Assembly: GCA_032871835.1 (NCBI GenBank) | Contig: CM065295.1 | Location: 82,887,819-82,951,818 of the forward strand | Source of the DNA: Dipteronia dyeriana | Taxonomy: Eukaryota; Streptophyta; Magnoliopsida; Sapindales; Sapindaceae | DNA: 64,000 bases | Direction of reading: 5' to 3' | Shown: piece after piece, positions 48,566 through 61,527 of the stretch | Numbering within the stretch: the first letter of the stretch is position 1 | Layout of the letters: every line of letters begins with the position of its first letter | Position numbers and translations under genes: made by a program | Notes under the pieces: model-generated | Told to the model about the DNA's origin: nothing | What the model saw: the letters and a program-made list of their open reading frames with translations, nothing else | The model's database searches: none

Positions 48566-49046
48566 CAGGGCCGGCTCCGAGATTTTTGGGGCCCAAGGCG
48601 AAGTACAAAAAGATGAGGGCCTTGATACTTTATGTATGTTTATTAGATGTTTTTTTCTCTCTAATAAATACTTGTAAATATCAATATAATAAGAGTGTTA
48701 TACCGTTTTTTCTTTCTTTTTTTCTTTAATATATAAAAGATAATTATTGTTGGGATTAAGATTCAAATATTCAACACACTCTAATAATTGGGTTTTATAA
48801 TTTATGGGCCTCTTACAATGAAATTGTTTGGTGGGCCTATTTTGAACTCATTTTATGGGCTTATTAGTTTGAAAAAATTAGATATTCAGTGTGCTTTTTT
48901 AAACTTATTTTTATAGGTTTATTAGTTCATATAAGAGTTATATAACTTATATGTAAAATCGATTTTTTTTTTGAAACTTTGGGGCCCTTACAGATCAGGG
49001 GCTCTAGGTGGTCGCCTCACTGGGCTCCCCCCTAGGATCGGGCCTG
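48566..49046. mobile_element. Nonautonomous hAT element with 8-bp TSD
   Basis: The ends CAGGGCCGGCTCC and, on the complement, CAGGCCCGATCCT are the familiar CAGGG-type hAT termini. Subterminal gggccc and ggcgacca sequences are present as well. The perfect 8-bp duplication gttggtgg is at 48558-48565 and 49047-49054. The duplicated locus at 7902-7909 carries a single gttggtgg, i.e. the empty site. The 481-bp body has no transposase. Confidence 0.95.
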
Positions 49047-50216
49047 GTTGGTGGTTGTGTTGGGTTATTTGGTTTTGATTTCTATGTTGGGAGGTGGAAG
49101 ATTTGGTAGGTTTATGGGTTATGGTGTTGGTGATTATGGCGATCAAGGTTTGGGTCCAGGTGTGAAGATGATGATGAAAGTCCGATTATGGGTTCCGATG
49201 GTGTGGGTTATGTTGTTTAATGATGATGAATTTGGATGTTGATGATGGTTTGTCTTAGATTTCATTTGGGTTTGATTGTTTGAATCTGAATGATTGATGA
49301 TGCATAGTGATTAATCTGAATTTGGGGTTGGATGGAATTGAATATGATGATGTTTATATTGTTTGAAGAAATCTTGAAATTTTTCTAGATATCTTCAAAT
49401 CTGGAAATTTTTTCATTTTTTTTTTTAAAAATATTTTGTTTGTATAGATTTGGACATTTGTAGATCTTTTCAAGCTTTATTATTATAATTTTTTTTGTAC
49501 TTTGTTTGTAAAGATCTCAAAAGAGATATTGAAAAGCTTCTTAAAAAAAATTTAAAAAATTCTGGAATTATTTTTCCAGATTTGAAGTGATTTAGAAATT
49601 TCCAAATATTTCTACAAGTATTTTTTTAAATAATAATTTTTGAAAATATTTATTTTTTAATAAACTACTATTTTCAAGGAAAATTATCAAAGTTGAATTA
49701 TAAAATTTTAAAATCTTAGAGGGTAAAATTTTATTTGTAAATTTCATCAATAGTAAGGGTATTTTAGTCTTAACAAATCCATGTAAAATTATCATTCTAA
49801 GAAATATTAAAGGGTAAAATAGTCATTTCAGCCATTAATATGACATTTAAGGGTAAAAGAGATAATATACATTTTCTGTGACGTTTGACTGTTAAAAAAA
49901 GTCAGAAGGACATATTTGATATACTTTTACAAAGTCAGGGAAATTTTTACTAAAAAAACAAACTCGTTTAAAAAATTGATCTTTCAGACAAATTCAGGGG
50001 CCTAAATGATATTAATCCAAAAAAAATTTGTAATTTACAATTTCTTTGGGTGGTGGGGTTATAGAAGTTTCTTCACAATTTGTCAATTCCTTTCATTTCA
50101 ATTATGTTTGCATGAAGAACATATAATTATTCAATTTATTCATTATGAGTTACACTTAATTATAATTATAATTTGTAAACTACACTACAATTATTAGCAA
50201 TCACACGTGCATGCTC

Positions 50217-50248
<32 letters not shown>

Positions 50249-51350
50249 TGGGTGAAATATATGGGTAGAGATTATGGCCATTTCAACCTTTTTTTGTTGA
50301 ACCCATTTCAACTATTTTCAAGTGCCTAGGGCAGGTTTATTACATGTTTACAGCTGTGCATTATATGCTCTACTTGCCACTAATATTTGTCACACATTTT
50401 CCCCTAAATTGATAGTGCCCTATGGCCCTATCTATAGGGATCATTGCCAATGATGCATGCCCATATATACTATTTTTTCTTTGAAAATTACTAGGTGTGG
50501 GAATTCATATATTTTTTTTGTTTGTACGTATAAAATCTTAATTGATATCAGTGTAAAATGAAAAAAAAAAACTATATTTTACACCGATATCAAATGGAAT
50601 TCGATATTAATAAACATACGAGATATCACACATGATCTGTATAATATTTTTTATACGGTTAAAAACGGAAGAAAATAATGATAGTTGTATTAAAAATTTG
50701 TTATGAAAGAGTATGTGATGATAAAACGTAAGTAAAGAATTTATTAATGTGTTTGTTTTGCTTTGGTAGATTTGTTTATCCACGACTGACATCAATGATT
50801 TGGTCATAAATAATCATACAGAGTATGAATCAGAACATAACTCTTTTTTTTTTTTTTTTGTTTCTTATCTGATCACCATGGTAATCATCACATCTCTTCA
50901 CCAAATGGAAATGAATTGAGTTAGAATCATATCTTTTTAAATTGTATTCCGGTTTATGTTCATAAAATGAAAGCTCATCTAGGAGCATCCACTTTTAAAT
51001 CTTTTGTTGGTAACTAAGAATACAACAGTAGTTCTAAACCAACAAAAAAGAATCAAACAACAGCTAATAAGAACATATAACAAGCTAATTGAATTCAATC
51101 TTTCTATTACAATCAAAATATAACACAGGTAAGCTAATATATTTTCCCAATCTGTTCTATGTGCAAAATCAAGTCAACGATCGTTATTTCATTAACCGTT
51201 TTTCAACTTATGGTTTGTTAAATTGAATCTGCATTTTAGGGAATCCATTAAAAATAATTTTGCTACATTAAAAGAGAAACATAACAAAACATCCTACTTC
51301 CAGGTCCCCCCACCTTTGACTATTTAAGAAACTATGCCAACTTCTTCACA

Positions 51351-54300
51351 CTAGTTTAGCTCCACAAAAAGGCTGGCCTGAGGGTGCAAACCTGCTTCTT
51401 TCAATGACAGATAGAGTTTGTCCGGGCCATATGTAACTCTTGGAAAGTTCGAGACAAGACTGTAACTCTCAACTTCTAAGCAACCCAAAGAATCAACATA
51501 GTCGTACAGAGATTGGACTGCTACGGTGCTGTGGAACCTCCTCTCTTTGCGTTCTCCATTTGGAAAGCGCACCAAAACCTGATATTACAAAAGATAACAT
51601 ATTGTCATTACAATTGTAATGACATAAATGGGCAATTATTTCTCTCCCAAACGTTAGCGTGCTAATTTGGACATTGTCGTAGTAAGAAATTTTTTTAGTG
51701 CAATAAAAGAGGGAAATTACTTGGGTGACATTAGTCCCCTTTTCAGGTTCAGCACCAAGTGACAAAGCTTTCTCCTGCCGAATTTTAGCTAGTGCAGCCT
51801 CTCTTTCTGCAGCTTCACGTGCTTCCCTTTCACGGGCCTCTTCTTCCTCCTTACGCTTCCTCTCAGCTTCAGCAGCTTCCCTTTCCAGACGTTCTTGTTC
51901 CTCACTTCGTTGGCGTTCCCTAGCCTGATATAACCAAAAAGTGGGGGAAAAGAGGAAGAGAGAAAGAAAACATTAGATACTTGGTTAAAGCTAAAAGATT
52001 AGCTTTTCCAAGTGAGAAGAATGAGGGACGGGGTATGTTGTATGACCCAGAATAAGCACATACAAGGAAACAAAAAAAATATAAAAAAATCATGTCTCAA
52101 GCAACATACTTGATCAGCTTCAAGTGCTGCTCTGTAAGCAGCATCTTGTTCCTCCCTCAAACGCATGTTGTTCCTTCTTTCTTCAGCTTCAAGCCTTGCT
52201 TGAAGAAGAACAGGGTTACTTTCTTCGATTACCCTCTGTAGCATCACAAGCATTTCTTCTGGAGATTTTGGACCCTCAATCTATGAAGCAAGAATTAGAC
52301 AAAAAGATATAATTAGCAACTTGTGATCATGTACTACAACTCTACAAGGAAAATATACCATATTTGATTAAAAGAATTCTTGCAGCATTGGATGACAGTG
52401 GAAATTTGATCCAAAATGCTTTGGCAAAGAGATGAAACAGTCTTAGAAACAAGGATGACATTTGAATGTTCAACCGAGTTATAAGGAAGTATGTATATTC
52501 ACCAACAAAGGAACAAGGTGAACTTCGATAGCCAAATGAACTAAATTAACGAAAATACTGAACCTAAAAAATGAATCCAAGACAATTAAACATCACCAGG
52601 TCAGGCAGGATTAGGTCAAGGCCTAAACCATAGCACTCATAAGTCGAGGATTATGTAAATTCTACAGAAAAACTCACGGAGAGACTTTAATTTTAGAAAG
52701 AGACTATAAAGCTCAAGCTTACAAGCTATTGACTGCAAAATTCCTATTCCTTTTCAGGTATAAGTTCTTCATTTCTAAATTATCAAGAAAGGAGTTAGGT
52801 TTCAAACACAATGATATTACTAATGAAACATCCAAAATCATTGACGTGTAATGGTTAATAGAAGGAGCTTCTGATGAAACAGCAGATGTCAAGACCATAG
52901 AGAGCACAATAAAGTCTACAAAGCTATAGAGAGAACATAACAAAGAATATATGAAGTACTTAGTTTGGTAATTACATAAAGTCATGCCTCAAATGCCAAA
53001 TCTCAAACAGATATTGCCGTTGGCGGCCAGCCTCATGATGATTAAATAGATTAGCATTTAGTTCAGAGCAACCAAAAAGTTGTTTGGAAATCCTTCCAGC
53101 ATGAAACATCACCCAACAGACTTATAACACGTAGAAAGTCTTTTAACTTATCCTTAAATGTATAGAAGGTTTTTTGACTTATCCTTGAAAAACTTCATCG
53201 GCAGTTTAGCACGATCCTTGGAACAAGTATATCCTAAATTAGGTAAGTGATTCTGCATCCTCTCAAAACCATTTCTAAAAGCCATCCAGGCTAATCTAAT
53301 CATCTATAAATTACATAGCCTCGATTTTCATTATTCTAGACCCCACATACATGAGACAAGATGTTTTTGCACCAAAACCACAATCATTCGAACATAAATA
53401 GGTAACAATGTCTTGGCTTAAATATAATTGCTTTTCTCTAGTAACACTATAACTTTTTTATGTTGCTAAACTATTTATGCATCCTCAATACTAGATAACA
53501 AACGAATGTGGAACTCATTCAAGTTTGAAAAGTTGACAAATTATCACTAAAGACAATTAATTTTCTCACAATTTCAATAAATTCCCACTTATTATGGAAC
53601 AAAACTAGAACCAAAACGAAGTAGAAACACGGATACCTGTTGAAGCAATGCGATCCTCTGATTCGTGGCAGGCATGACCACAGCGCAGAAGGGGAACCGC
53701 GAAGCTTTCAAGCTGTTGCTCATCTTAAACCCTTCACTAGCTCTGATGCTCCCACCCCAGGAAACGAAATTCTCGTTCACAAACGCTGCCAACACTTCAT
53801 TGCACAGCGTCCCCTCACAAAACGACTGTGTATCGGGGTGATCTGGCGAGTGCAGATACACAAAGAGTAGCTTGAATTCCCCTCTCGACCTCTGCAGAGC
53901 ATCCATAAAACCCTCGCCGACGAAATTCGGTTTCATCACACTCCCGTAATCTCTTTCGAAACTCGACACGAACTCCATAGCCTCCGAGGCTGCGGCCGAG
54001 ACAGAAACCAACCGAGCCGAAGACTCACCGTTCCGACCCGAGCTGGACCCGAGCCCGATCATCCCAAGGGAATACGACAGAACCCCGCCGGCGGCCCACA
54101 GTCCCAGCCCGACCGCTCCGGAGATGAGCCCGATGCTTCCGGAGATCACGGAGTATGGCAAGGTGATCAACTTCCATGCCAGACCAGGTCCCGGTACCGC
54201 AGCATTTCCAGGATAATCGAGCCGGTCTACCGAGGTTTGACCATCTCGAGACGTCGAATTGGAGTGCGAAACAGTCTCGCCGCCGCCTTGGTCATCGTTG

Positions 54301-54452
54301 ACAGCTCGTTCCGGTGGATTTGAGGAGGTGAAGGTGGAGATCGCAAGTTCGAGGTCCCAATCGTGCGCCTGAAGAATCTCGGTGCACAAATCGACGTCTT
54401 CCAAACCGGTAATCGCCTGAAAATACGCTATTTTGTCGGCAACATCAACCAT
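51351..54452 (-). CDS. PUX10: UBA-UAS-UBX protein PUX10, CDC48 adaptor at lipid droplets
   Basis: Exons 54452-53637, 52280-52110, 51924-51721 and 51578-51351 give 472 residues, all junctions in phase 0, close to the 480 or so of Arabidopsis PUX10. Residues 1-45 (VADKIAYFQAITGLEDVDLC) form a UBA-like ubiquitin-binding domain. Residues about 90-135 are an uncharged hydrophobic hairpin (SVISGSIGLISGAVGLGLW) that in PUX10 inserts into lipid droplets. The UAS domain follows (about 155-290), then a Glu/Arg-rich coiled coil (about 300-375), then the C-terminal UBX domain (LVRFPNGERKERRFHSTVAV) that binds CDC48/p97. In Arabidopsis this protein recruits CDC48 to extract ubiquitinated oleosin from lipid droplets for degradation. 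Intron 1 (1.36 kb) and part of exon 1 are duplicated in dead form near 9.7-10.8 kb. Confidence 0.93.
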
Positions 54453-55491
54453 TATTCACACAATTTCGGGGTACGAGAAATCGCTTTTTTTGTATCGGGT
54501 CAGTGTTTCTTCGAATACGGTAATTGAAAAAAAAAATAAACGAACTGGAATTATTATCTTGGTCTTTGAGGTTTATAGTTTTTGGGGGATTGAAATACCG
54601 AAATTGACCTTAACTTTGTCACAAAATCACTGAAAGTAACCATTGTTGTCTCGTGGTTCTATCTGTCTCTATCATGATATCTTTTTCTTGTTATTGGGAA
54701 ATGAAACGTGACTGTACATTTACTGTCACTAATGATACGCACCGTTTTAGTGGTGGCTTCACTGTCGGCTGACTTGCAGTTCACCGATCCTGAATGTACA
54801 CATGTCATTAAAACAAAACTATGAGCCGATAAGTTAATATCCAAATCACTGATCAAGGGTTTGATCGTTTGAAAAAAACTATTGATTTACGTTTGATGTT
54901 AAACCCTTAGTGGGTGCTGACTACTCGCCAAGATATTATCCTTCCTAAAATCTTCTAATTTTTTTAAAAATATTTACCCCTACCCCTTCGTCTCTATCTC
55001 TAAAATATAGTTCTAAAGAGAATATTCCTTCCGAATTCAATCTCTAAGATTTTTTTCACTCTCATTGCTCTCTTTATCTCTTTAAATGAAAAAACATTAA
55101 ATAAAGTTACTATTAATAAATATTTAATGTTAACCTCATTTTTTTAGATTTATCATTTTTTATAACCTTTTTTATCAGTTTCAAAAGAGTAATGTCTTAC
55201 CATCTACAAAATTTATCCAAAAATCAACTCAAAAGTAGTTGTGATAATATTGTGATAAGGATACAACTTCGATTATCATTAATAAAAATCGTTTCTTTGC
55301 AGCAAGTCTAGGTTGTTGTTTTGACAATTTTATATTTTTATAGCTTTTGCTTAGAAAACATATCTCTGCAAATCAAAATTGACCCTAAATCACAAAATCA
55401 ATCCTGATACTTCAAATTAAATGTGTAAACAACTCTATCTCAAATAGTTAAAAAAACCAAATAAAAAATAGAGCACACAAATCTTATGTGC
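54453..55491. other. Intergenic region between PUX10 and MYG1
   Basis: No supported gene. It contains the PUX10 5' region and the MYG1 3' flank. Confidence 0.5.
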
Positions 55492-58400
55492 TTAAATCTT
55501 CAATGCAGCTCGAGCCATGGCCAAGGCACCTTCATAAGTTTGATTTCCACCTATAAACCCGCTCATGTGGACAAAGACACAACCAGGGAACCCAGATTCC
55601 TTAGATAGTTCATCGTCTCTCAGACCTCGCCATTGAGCAGGGAGAGCTTTCCGACTCTCGAATCTATCCGGAGATACTGCCACTGCCTGCACCCGCCATT
55701 GTTTCCCTCTGTCGTCCTTCATACATAACATATTTTGTACTAAGTATTTTGCATTGCTAAACGTTTTTTAAGACACAAGGGCCAAGAGATAAATGTGAAC
55801 AATACCTGATAAACAACATATTTAATAGAAGGCTCGATTTTCATCTCCTCCTCGAGCTCAAAGAGGTGAAGCTTCCACTGTGAGAATTACGATTGAAATA
55901 GAATACAATGTCAAATTAAGTAGACATAAGTAATGGCAGTCAAGAGTTACATAAGACTGTGTGCCATTAGTAAGAAGTCGTTTCACTTGATAATAAACTA
56001 TTATCATCCGCTACCCTATCGAGTTGAATGAATTTGAAGGAATGAAGAAAAAAAGAGAGAAGCAACTTTCGGAGGAAAATCTTGTTACTAACAGTAGTAA
56101 CAGATTATCAGCTCTCTCTCCCTTTCAATTTCAGTATCTTATGTCTCAAGCAAAAAAAAAAATGATTGCAACAAAATGCAGGAGAAAATCAATGATATGT
56201 AATGCTGAGCAACAGCGCCAGATTTAAATATAGAGCACTTTAAAGCTTATATTGCAACTATATAAACAAAATTATAGTGAACAGCAGGTCAACAAAGCAT
56301 GTCTACTTACGGGACAAAATCTTGTCAAAAGCATAATTTCGCCGCTTGGGTCAATATCATATCGTGCAGCAAGACATTCCATTACAATTGACCGTGCTGG
56401 TAACCATGATTTTGCATAGAACTTAAGAGTCTGAAAATATAAGGATATCATCAGCATATAAAAAAACACATCAGAGGGATTTAACCCTTTATTCATTCAT
56501 ACTCGGGACTTTTAAAGGTGGACTATACATTAACAACGATATATCATATACGGATTTAAAAATTAATTAATTTAAAAGGAAACTCACTTCCAAAAACTCA
56601 CTGCCGGCCAGAGCCATTGCTCGTTGAAATGCTTCATTCTCCTTCTCGGCTGATTGATCAGGTTCTATCCAATCCAAATTTAATTTCCCCACCCTGGAAG
56701 ACAAATGTGTGCTATTCGCATATCTTGGAGGCTTGTCTGTATCAAACTGATTAATTCCATTGTCAACTGCATCAATTGCCTGAAAAACAAGTGCAAGAAA
56801 GTAAAACCAACGGAAACAAACAGAATTAGTTAAGACAAAAATATAAAACAATTTAGAGAGTACTTTTGTCAAAGATAATTAGCTGCTCAAATAAACATTT
56901 AAAGCTTTTCTGTTAGTAACAAATAAACACACACCATTACAACATGAGGGATAAAAATGACTGATGTGAATGAACTGTTATAATAACATACAAATCACCA
57001 ATACCGACTAGCCTAGCTTCAGTATATTGAAGAGGGAAAACAATGGGATGCAATACTACTACCTACTACACAGAAAGAATGCACGAGGACACTAAACAAG
57101 GATGGAAAATGAAGGAAACTACAATAAAAGAGAGAAAGGATAAACTCATAAAGCCTAACATCAATAAGACAGTATTCTTTAAATTAAAGTCCAACTCTAC
57201 CTCACCAAAAAAAATGGACAGTTAATATCCATTCACATCTGAACCACAAAAATACACGGTGGTAGTGCTTTTGTCTAAAACTGGCAACGGATATTTTGCA
57301 CATAAAAAATCACTTGCAAGCATGCACATTATGTCATTCTGAAAATGCAAAGAATAAAGAATACAAACAAGCAATGATTAACATACAAAAACACTACACA
57401 TCCAAATTGTATTTGCTGGAAAATACACAAGAAAGATGTATCAACTTTACAAAACAGCCGTGTAAAGCTGACCTCTCCATGGAAATTTTCACAACTAGAA
57501 ATTAAAGCACTCCCAAAACCAGCCACCCTCTTATCATGTATGTTATAGTTCAAACAAACATGATTTAATTTTTCAATTTATTTCCTAGTATTCAAGTTCT
57601 ACAAGATTCACATGACATACAAGGTAATGAATTCAATCATAATCAATAAAAGAACTACCTAAACATATATAGATTAATAGACATGAACATCTAGAAATGC
57701 TAGAATATCATAGCTATCCTTAAAATTGTACAAAGCCAGAAAAAAATTGTGAAAAACCGTCTAGAAATACACAGACAACCAGAAATCAGTACCTCCATGA
57801 AACTTTTGTAAACAGCCACAAATAACCGAAGGACATCCGGGTGCCCTTCATCAACTTGAAGCTCCTTAGCTATTATTTCCTTTCCAAAATGCTAGATACA
57901 AAAGATATACATAGTAAATTAAATTAACAATCAATAAAACACATAAACCACCAATACATCACAACTTAAAAATACAGCAAACCAAATTATACACAAAAAT
58001 TCCAATGCAATGTTCACTGAAAATGAAATATTTAAACAAACTACTACCTTGTAAACAAGACCAGCACTACTGAGTTTCGTAGAGAGCCCGTGCCCAAAAA
58101 TCTCCTCAAACCCCTTTTGATGGTGATCGTACCGGTCATTGCTCGGATCATACACACCCCCAACATCAAGCACCGCATCAAGTTCATCCAACACCTGCAT
58201 TCCCAAAAATCAATTCATAAACTGCCACCAAATTGAATACAAAAACAATCCCACAATAAACAACTCAAAAAGAAACCAACTTTAGCAGCTAAAATAGGTC
58301 ATTTTAGCTACGTAAACTTGAAAACCGATTGAAACTAATCACAAGCTAAAAATTCCACAACAAAAAAGTTCAAATTTTTAAATCAAAGAGAAAAGTGGGC

Positions 58401-58696
58401 GCCTTTTGGTCGCGAGTGCGGATGATTTGCGCATTGGAGAACTTGTCAGTGAGGCGAATCATGAAGCAGCCGAGAGCCTCGTCGCAGTGGAAGGTGCCGT
58501 TGTGGGTGCCGACACGCTTGAGAGGCGCGTTAATGGGAGAGGAAGTGGAGAACCCAGGAGAGGAAACGTGTGTAGTTGACGGGGAGGCCATGGCTGCTGC
58601 TGCTAGGAGAGGAAAACGAGAGCAGGTGAAGAGGTTTTTGTGATAGTTGAAGTTGAAGAGCTTCTGGTTAAACCCTTTTATTGCAAGGGACAACAT
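55492..58696 (-). CDS. MYG1: MYG1 family DHH-type exonuclease
   Basis: Seven exons: 58696 (or 58591)-58403, 58194-58048, 57891-57793, 56779-56588, 56430-56311, 55877-55806, 55716-55492. They encode 382 residues from the upstream start or 347 from the second. MYG1 proteins are 3'-5' RNA exonucleases of the DHH phosphoesterase superfamily, found in nucleus and mitochondria in animals. [19 protein letters not shown] is motif [21 protein letters not shown] carries the DHH motif, and [10 protein letters not shown] and [14 protein letters not shown] are conserved family blocks. The longer start adds [20 protein letters not shown], basic and without acidic residues, as in a mitochondrial presequence. 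Intron 1 appears to use a GC donor (CAAAAG, then gcgccc); all other introns are GT-AG. All domains are intact, so the gene is probably functional. Confidence 0.93.
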
Positions 58697-59410
58697 GTCT
58701 CTCACAAATTGGTCAAACTGATTTTATTTATAGCCTGCTCATTTCAACTGCCCTATTTATATATGAGTCGCTGCAATTTATTATTTATATAGTTTTATTT
58801 TCTTTTTATTATAAGAAAAAAAATGTCTACTTAGATTTATTAATTTTTATTTCATTTTATCACATTTGTTTCGAATTAAACCAATAAAATTAAATTATTG
58901 AAAAAATTAAAATATCTAATTTTACTCTTTTCAAAAAAGAAACATTATATATAATTTATATACTCTCTTTTCTTTTTTATTTAATTATTAATATTCATTT
59001 TATTGGAATTATAAAATACTAAATGCTATTTTTTTTATCTAAATATTTATCGAATTTTGATTTTATCATGTAATTATTGGAGAGTTCAAAAAACAATTAG
59101 ATAATTTATGGGTATTAAATATTGAGTATTAACAAACAATTTCATTACAACTGCTGTGATTATAAATTCAATTTTTAGAATACTTGATCCTTAAATTTAA
59201 AGTAGATTATCCCTTTTTTTTTCTGTTGAGAAATTTTGCAATATGCAATCATTTTAAATCTTGATAGAACAAAAAAAAAAGGAAAAGAAAAATTAAAACA
59301 AATGAAAACAGAAATAAATGAATATTATGTCAAAAAAAGGGGTGTAAAGCAGTTGAAATTTGAAAACCACTTAAAAAAAAAAAACACAATCAATCAATCA
59401 AGTGAACAAC
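58697..59410. other. Intergenic region, divergent promoters
   Basis: Very AT-rich DNA between two divergently transcribed genes. No coding sequence supported. Confidence 0.5.
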
Positions 59411-60995
59411 ATGTCCTCTACACTCAACCCCACTTCACTTGTTTGTTTGAACCACAAAATCCTCTTCAATAGAAACCTTTTTATCACATATCCAACTTGC
59501 CCAAAATCCCTCCACAGAGATTCTAGGTCTGTAATTTTGAAATGCAGCAGCTCAGAGGATGTAGAAGAAACAAGCAACAACAACAATTTGAAGGATGCGC
59601 TGTCTGGCATGGTGGATGGACTCCTGAGCAGAGAAGAGAACAAGGAATTGCTTGATGGGTTGGAGAAGGCCTCACTGAGAGTTGAAATGGCCAGGAAAGA
59701 GCTTGCTGAGATTGAAAAACAGGAACTTGAAGCCAAACAAATGAGAGATTACATTAACAAGCTTGAAACCAGAGCTTTTGAGGTATTTTATAATACCTAC
59801 ACAACCAGAAACTGCATATTATTGATAGGAATTTTGTGAGTACACTTGTGATTGCCAATTGAAGTAATTTATACATGGTGGTGCTTTTCAATTGAACCAA
59901 TAAATGAGTTATTTCTGGAATGCCCTTGTTTGTATTTAGTCATATTTTTGGCTTTGTTGTTACTTGTTAATCTGTGTTTGGTAGCATTAATTCAGAACTT
60001 GGAATTGAATTTGAGTGAAATTGGGTACCAAACTCAGCTTAACTGATGTTACTTGTTTGGAAAAGAGTTGTGTGCATGTGCTGCTTTGTAGAGAGACATA
60101 CATGATTGTTCTTCAAATATGCTGTAAATTTGAATTGATGTTGCTTCATGATAATGATGGCATATTGTCCAGATAATTTGATGATGATACTCCAGAAGGA
60201 GGTGTGAAGAACTGTTTTTGATGTTGGTCAAACAATCTTTCTTTTTTCTGTTAGGTCTTCTTAAGACTTTTGTTGAATCATTTTAGTCTCTGGATTGATG
60301 ATACATGGCTTTGTGTAAATTTAAGATTGCGGAATGTCAACGGGAGATTGTGGAAGCAAGAGCCATAATTGAAGAAGCAGAACGTTCCTTGTCGCAAAAT
60401 CCAGATGGGTTTGGTGATGGAGATGCTTCGGTGGAGGAAGAAAGTGGAGGAATCGACAGAGATTTAGAGAGATTGGAATCCATAAAAGCAGCTTCTATAG
60501 CTGCTCTAGTTGGCACCTTAGCAGGACTTCCCATCTCCTTGACACAGGTGACAAGTATATCACATCTGATACTCCCATTGGCAATCACCTTCGTCAGTTG
60601 TGCATTGTTCGGTGTTACCTTCCGATACACAATAAGAAGAGACTTGGATAACATTCAGCTAAAGACGGGAACATCTGCAGCTTTTGGCTTCGCTAAAGGT
60701 TAATTTTATAACTACGTAGAAACTGAAACTGATCAATTATAGAACAAAGCAGGGAAACATACAACAGATGCGAATGGATTCGTTAAGGGTTAATGAGAAG
60801 TTTGAACTTTGTGTTGTAGGTCTGGGAACGCTATTGGGAGGACCACCATTGGAACTAAACACTGAAAGCTGCTTGTCACATGCTTTCAATGGTGCAGTGT
60901 ATGTATCTGAGAACCTACTAATCTTTTTCTTTGCTGCTGTTGGTCTGGATTTCTGCTTTAAGATGAGGCTTTTAAGCCCCTTCCCCATGAAATAA
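59411..60995 (+). CDS. Putative plastid membrane protein with coiled coil, unknown function
   Basis: Exons 59411-59782, 60326-60698 and 60820-60995 join with GT-AG introns into 306 codons. I do not recognise the family. Residues 1-50 are rich in Ser, Thr, Asn and basic residues with almost no acidic ones (MSSTLNPTSLVCLNHK), as in a chloroplast transit peptide. Residues about 70-145 are strongly helical and charged (KELLDGLEKASLRVEMARKE), a likely coiled coil crossing the first intron. Three hydrophobic segments follow: about 180-198 (ASIAALVGTLAGLPISL), 204-223 (HLILPLAITFVSCALFGVTF) and 280-297 (NLLIFFFAAVGLDFCFKM). A Gly-rich GTLLGGPP lies between. The topology suggests an envelope or thylakoid protein with a stromal coiled coil. 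The gene is convergent with the next one, with about 530 bp between stop codons. Confidence 0.85.
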
Positions 60996-61527
60996 AGATC
61001 AGGATTGTATTCAGACTGATGCAATTGGCAAAGATACAAAATAAATCAGATCATGTCACATGTTTAGTAATATTCACTGAGATATATGAACAGTTTGAAT
61101 ATTTTTTTCTTATATTTACATTTTGTTTGGCAACTAAAGGATGGCAATCGAATACAAATTGCATGTGAACGGCTCCCAATTGACTTGAAAAAAAGACTAA
61201 GAGAGGACCTTGACTGGATTAGAATATAACTCGACAATCAAAAAAAAAAAAAAAAACAGTGTTCAAAACTGAAGCAGACACAGAAGCATCATATTTTATA
61301 TCAAAACAATAAACTATATGAACTACTACTCTATTGAAGTTAAATAACATCTCTGTATGCTTTTAGGCATGTTTTTGCCTAACAGATGAAATTAAGAACC
61401 CTTCATGTTATCCTTTTGGGTAATTTATAAGATTCGATCTCTCTATCTCCATCTCTCTCTCTCGACACTTATATAAACCAACATATGTTTCTCCTCCTCG
61501 GGTCACCTCACATGTGGTGCCAAGATT

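Larger units (their letters stand above)
47430..50014. mobile_element. Mutator-like element with long TIRs, carrying a nested hAT element
   Basis: The left end AATATCATTTGGGTCTC and the complement of the right end (AATATCATTTAGGCCCC) begin inverted repeats that also share AAAGATCAATT.TTTAAACG and TTTTTAGTAAA. No clear 9-bp duplication was found. The body holds a long CA microsatellite and leader-like sequence (48185-48420) shared with copy A of the segmental duplication, where the left end is missing. No transposase is visible. The hAT element at 48566-49046 inserted later. Confidence 0.8.
48105..54010. repeat. Segmental duplication, copy B (partner 7.48-10.79 kb)
   Basis: This copy contains the right part of the 47.43-50.01 kb element, the PUX10 downstream flank and the PUX10 gene up to the middle of exon 1. 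Relative to copy A it has the hAT insertion and the extra 2 kb (51.01-52.97 kb) with PUX10 exons 2-4, so it is the parental or better preserved version. Confidence 0.9.

Noticed and set aside
53640..53870. Plus-strand frame opposite PUX10 exon 1
   Set aside because: Antisense shadow of a well-supported coding exon; the same shadow occurs in the dead copy at 10419-10613.
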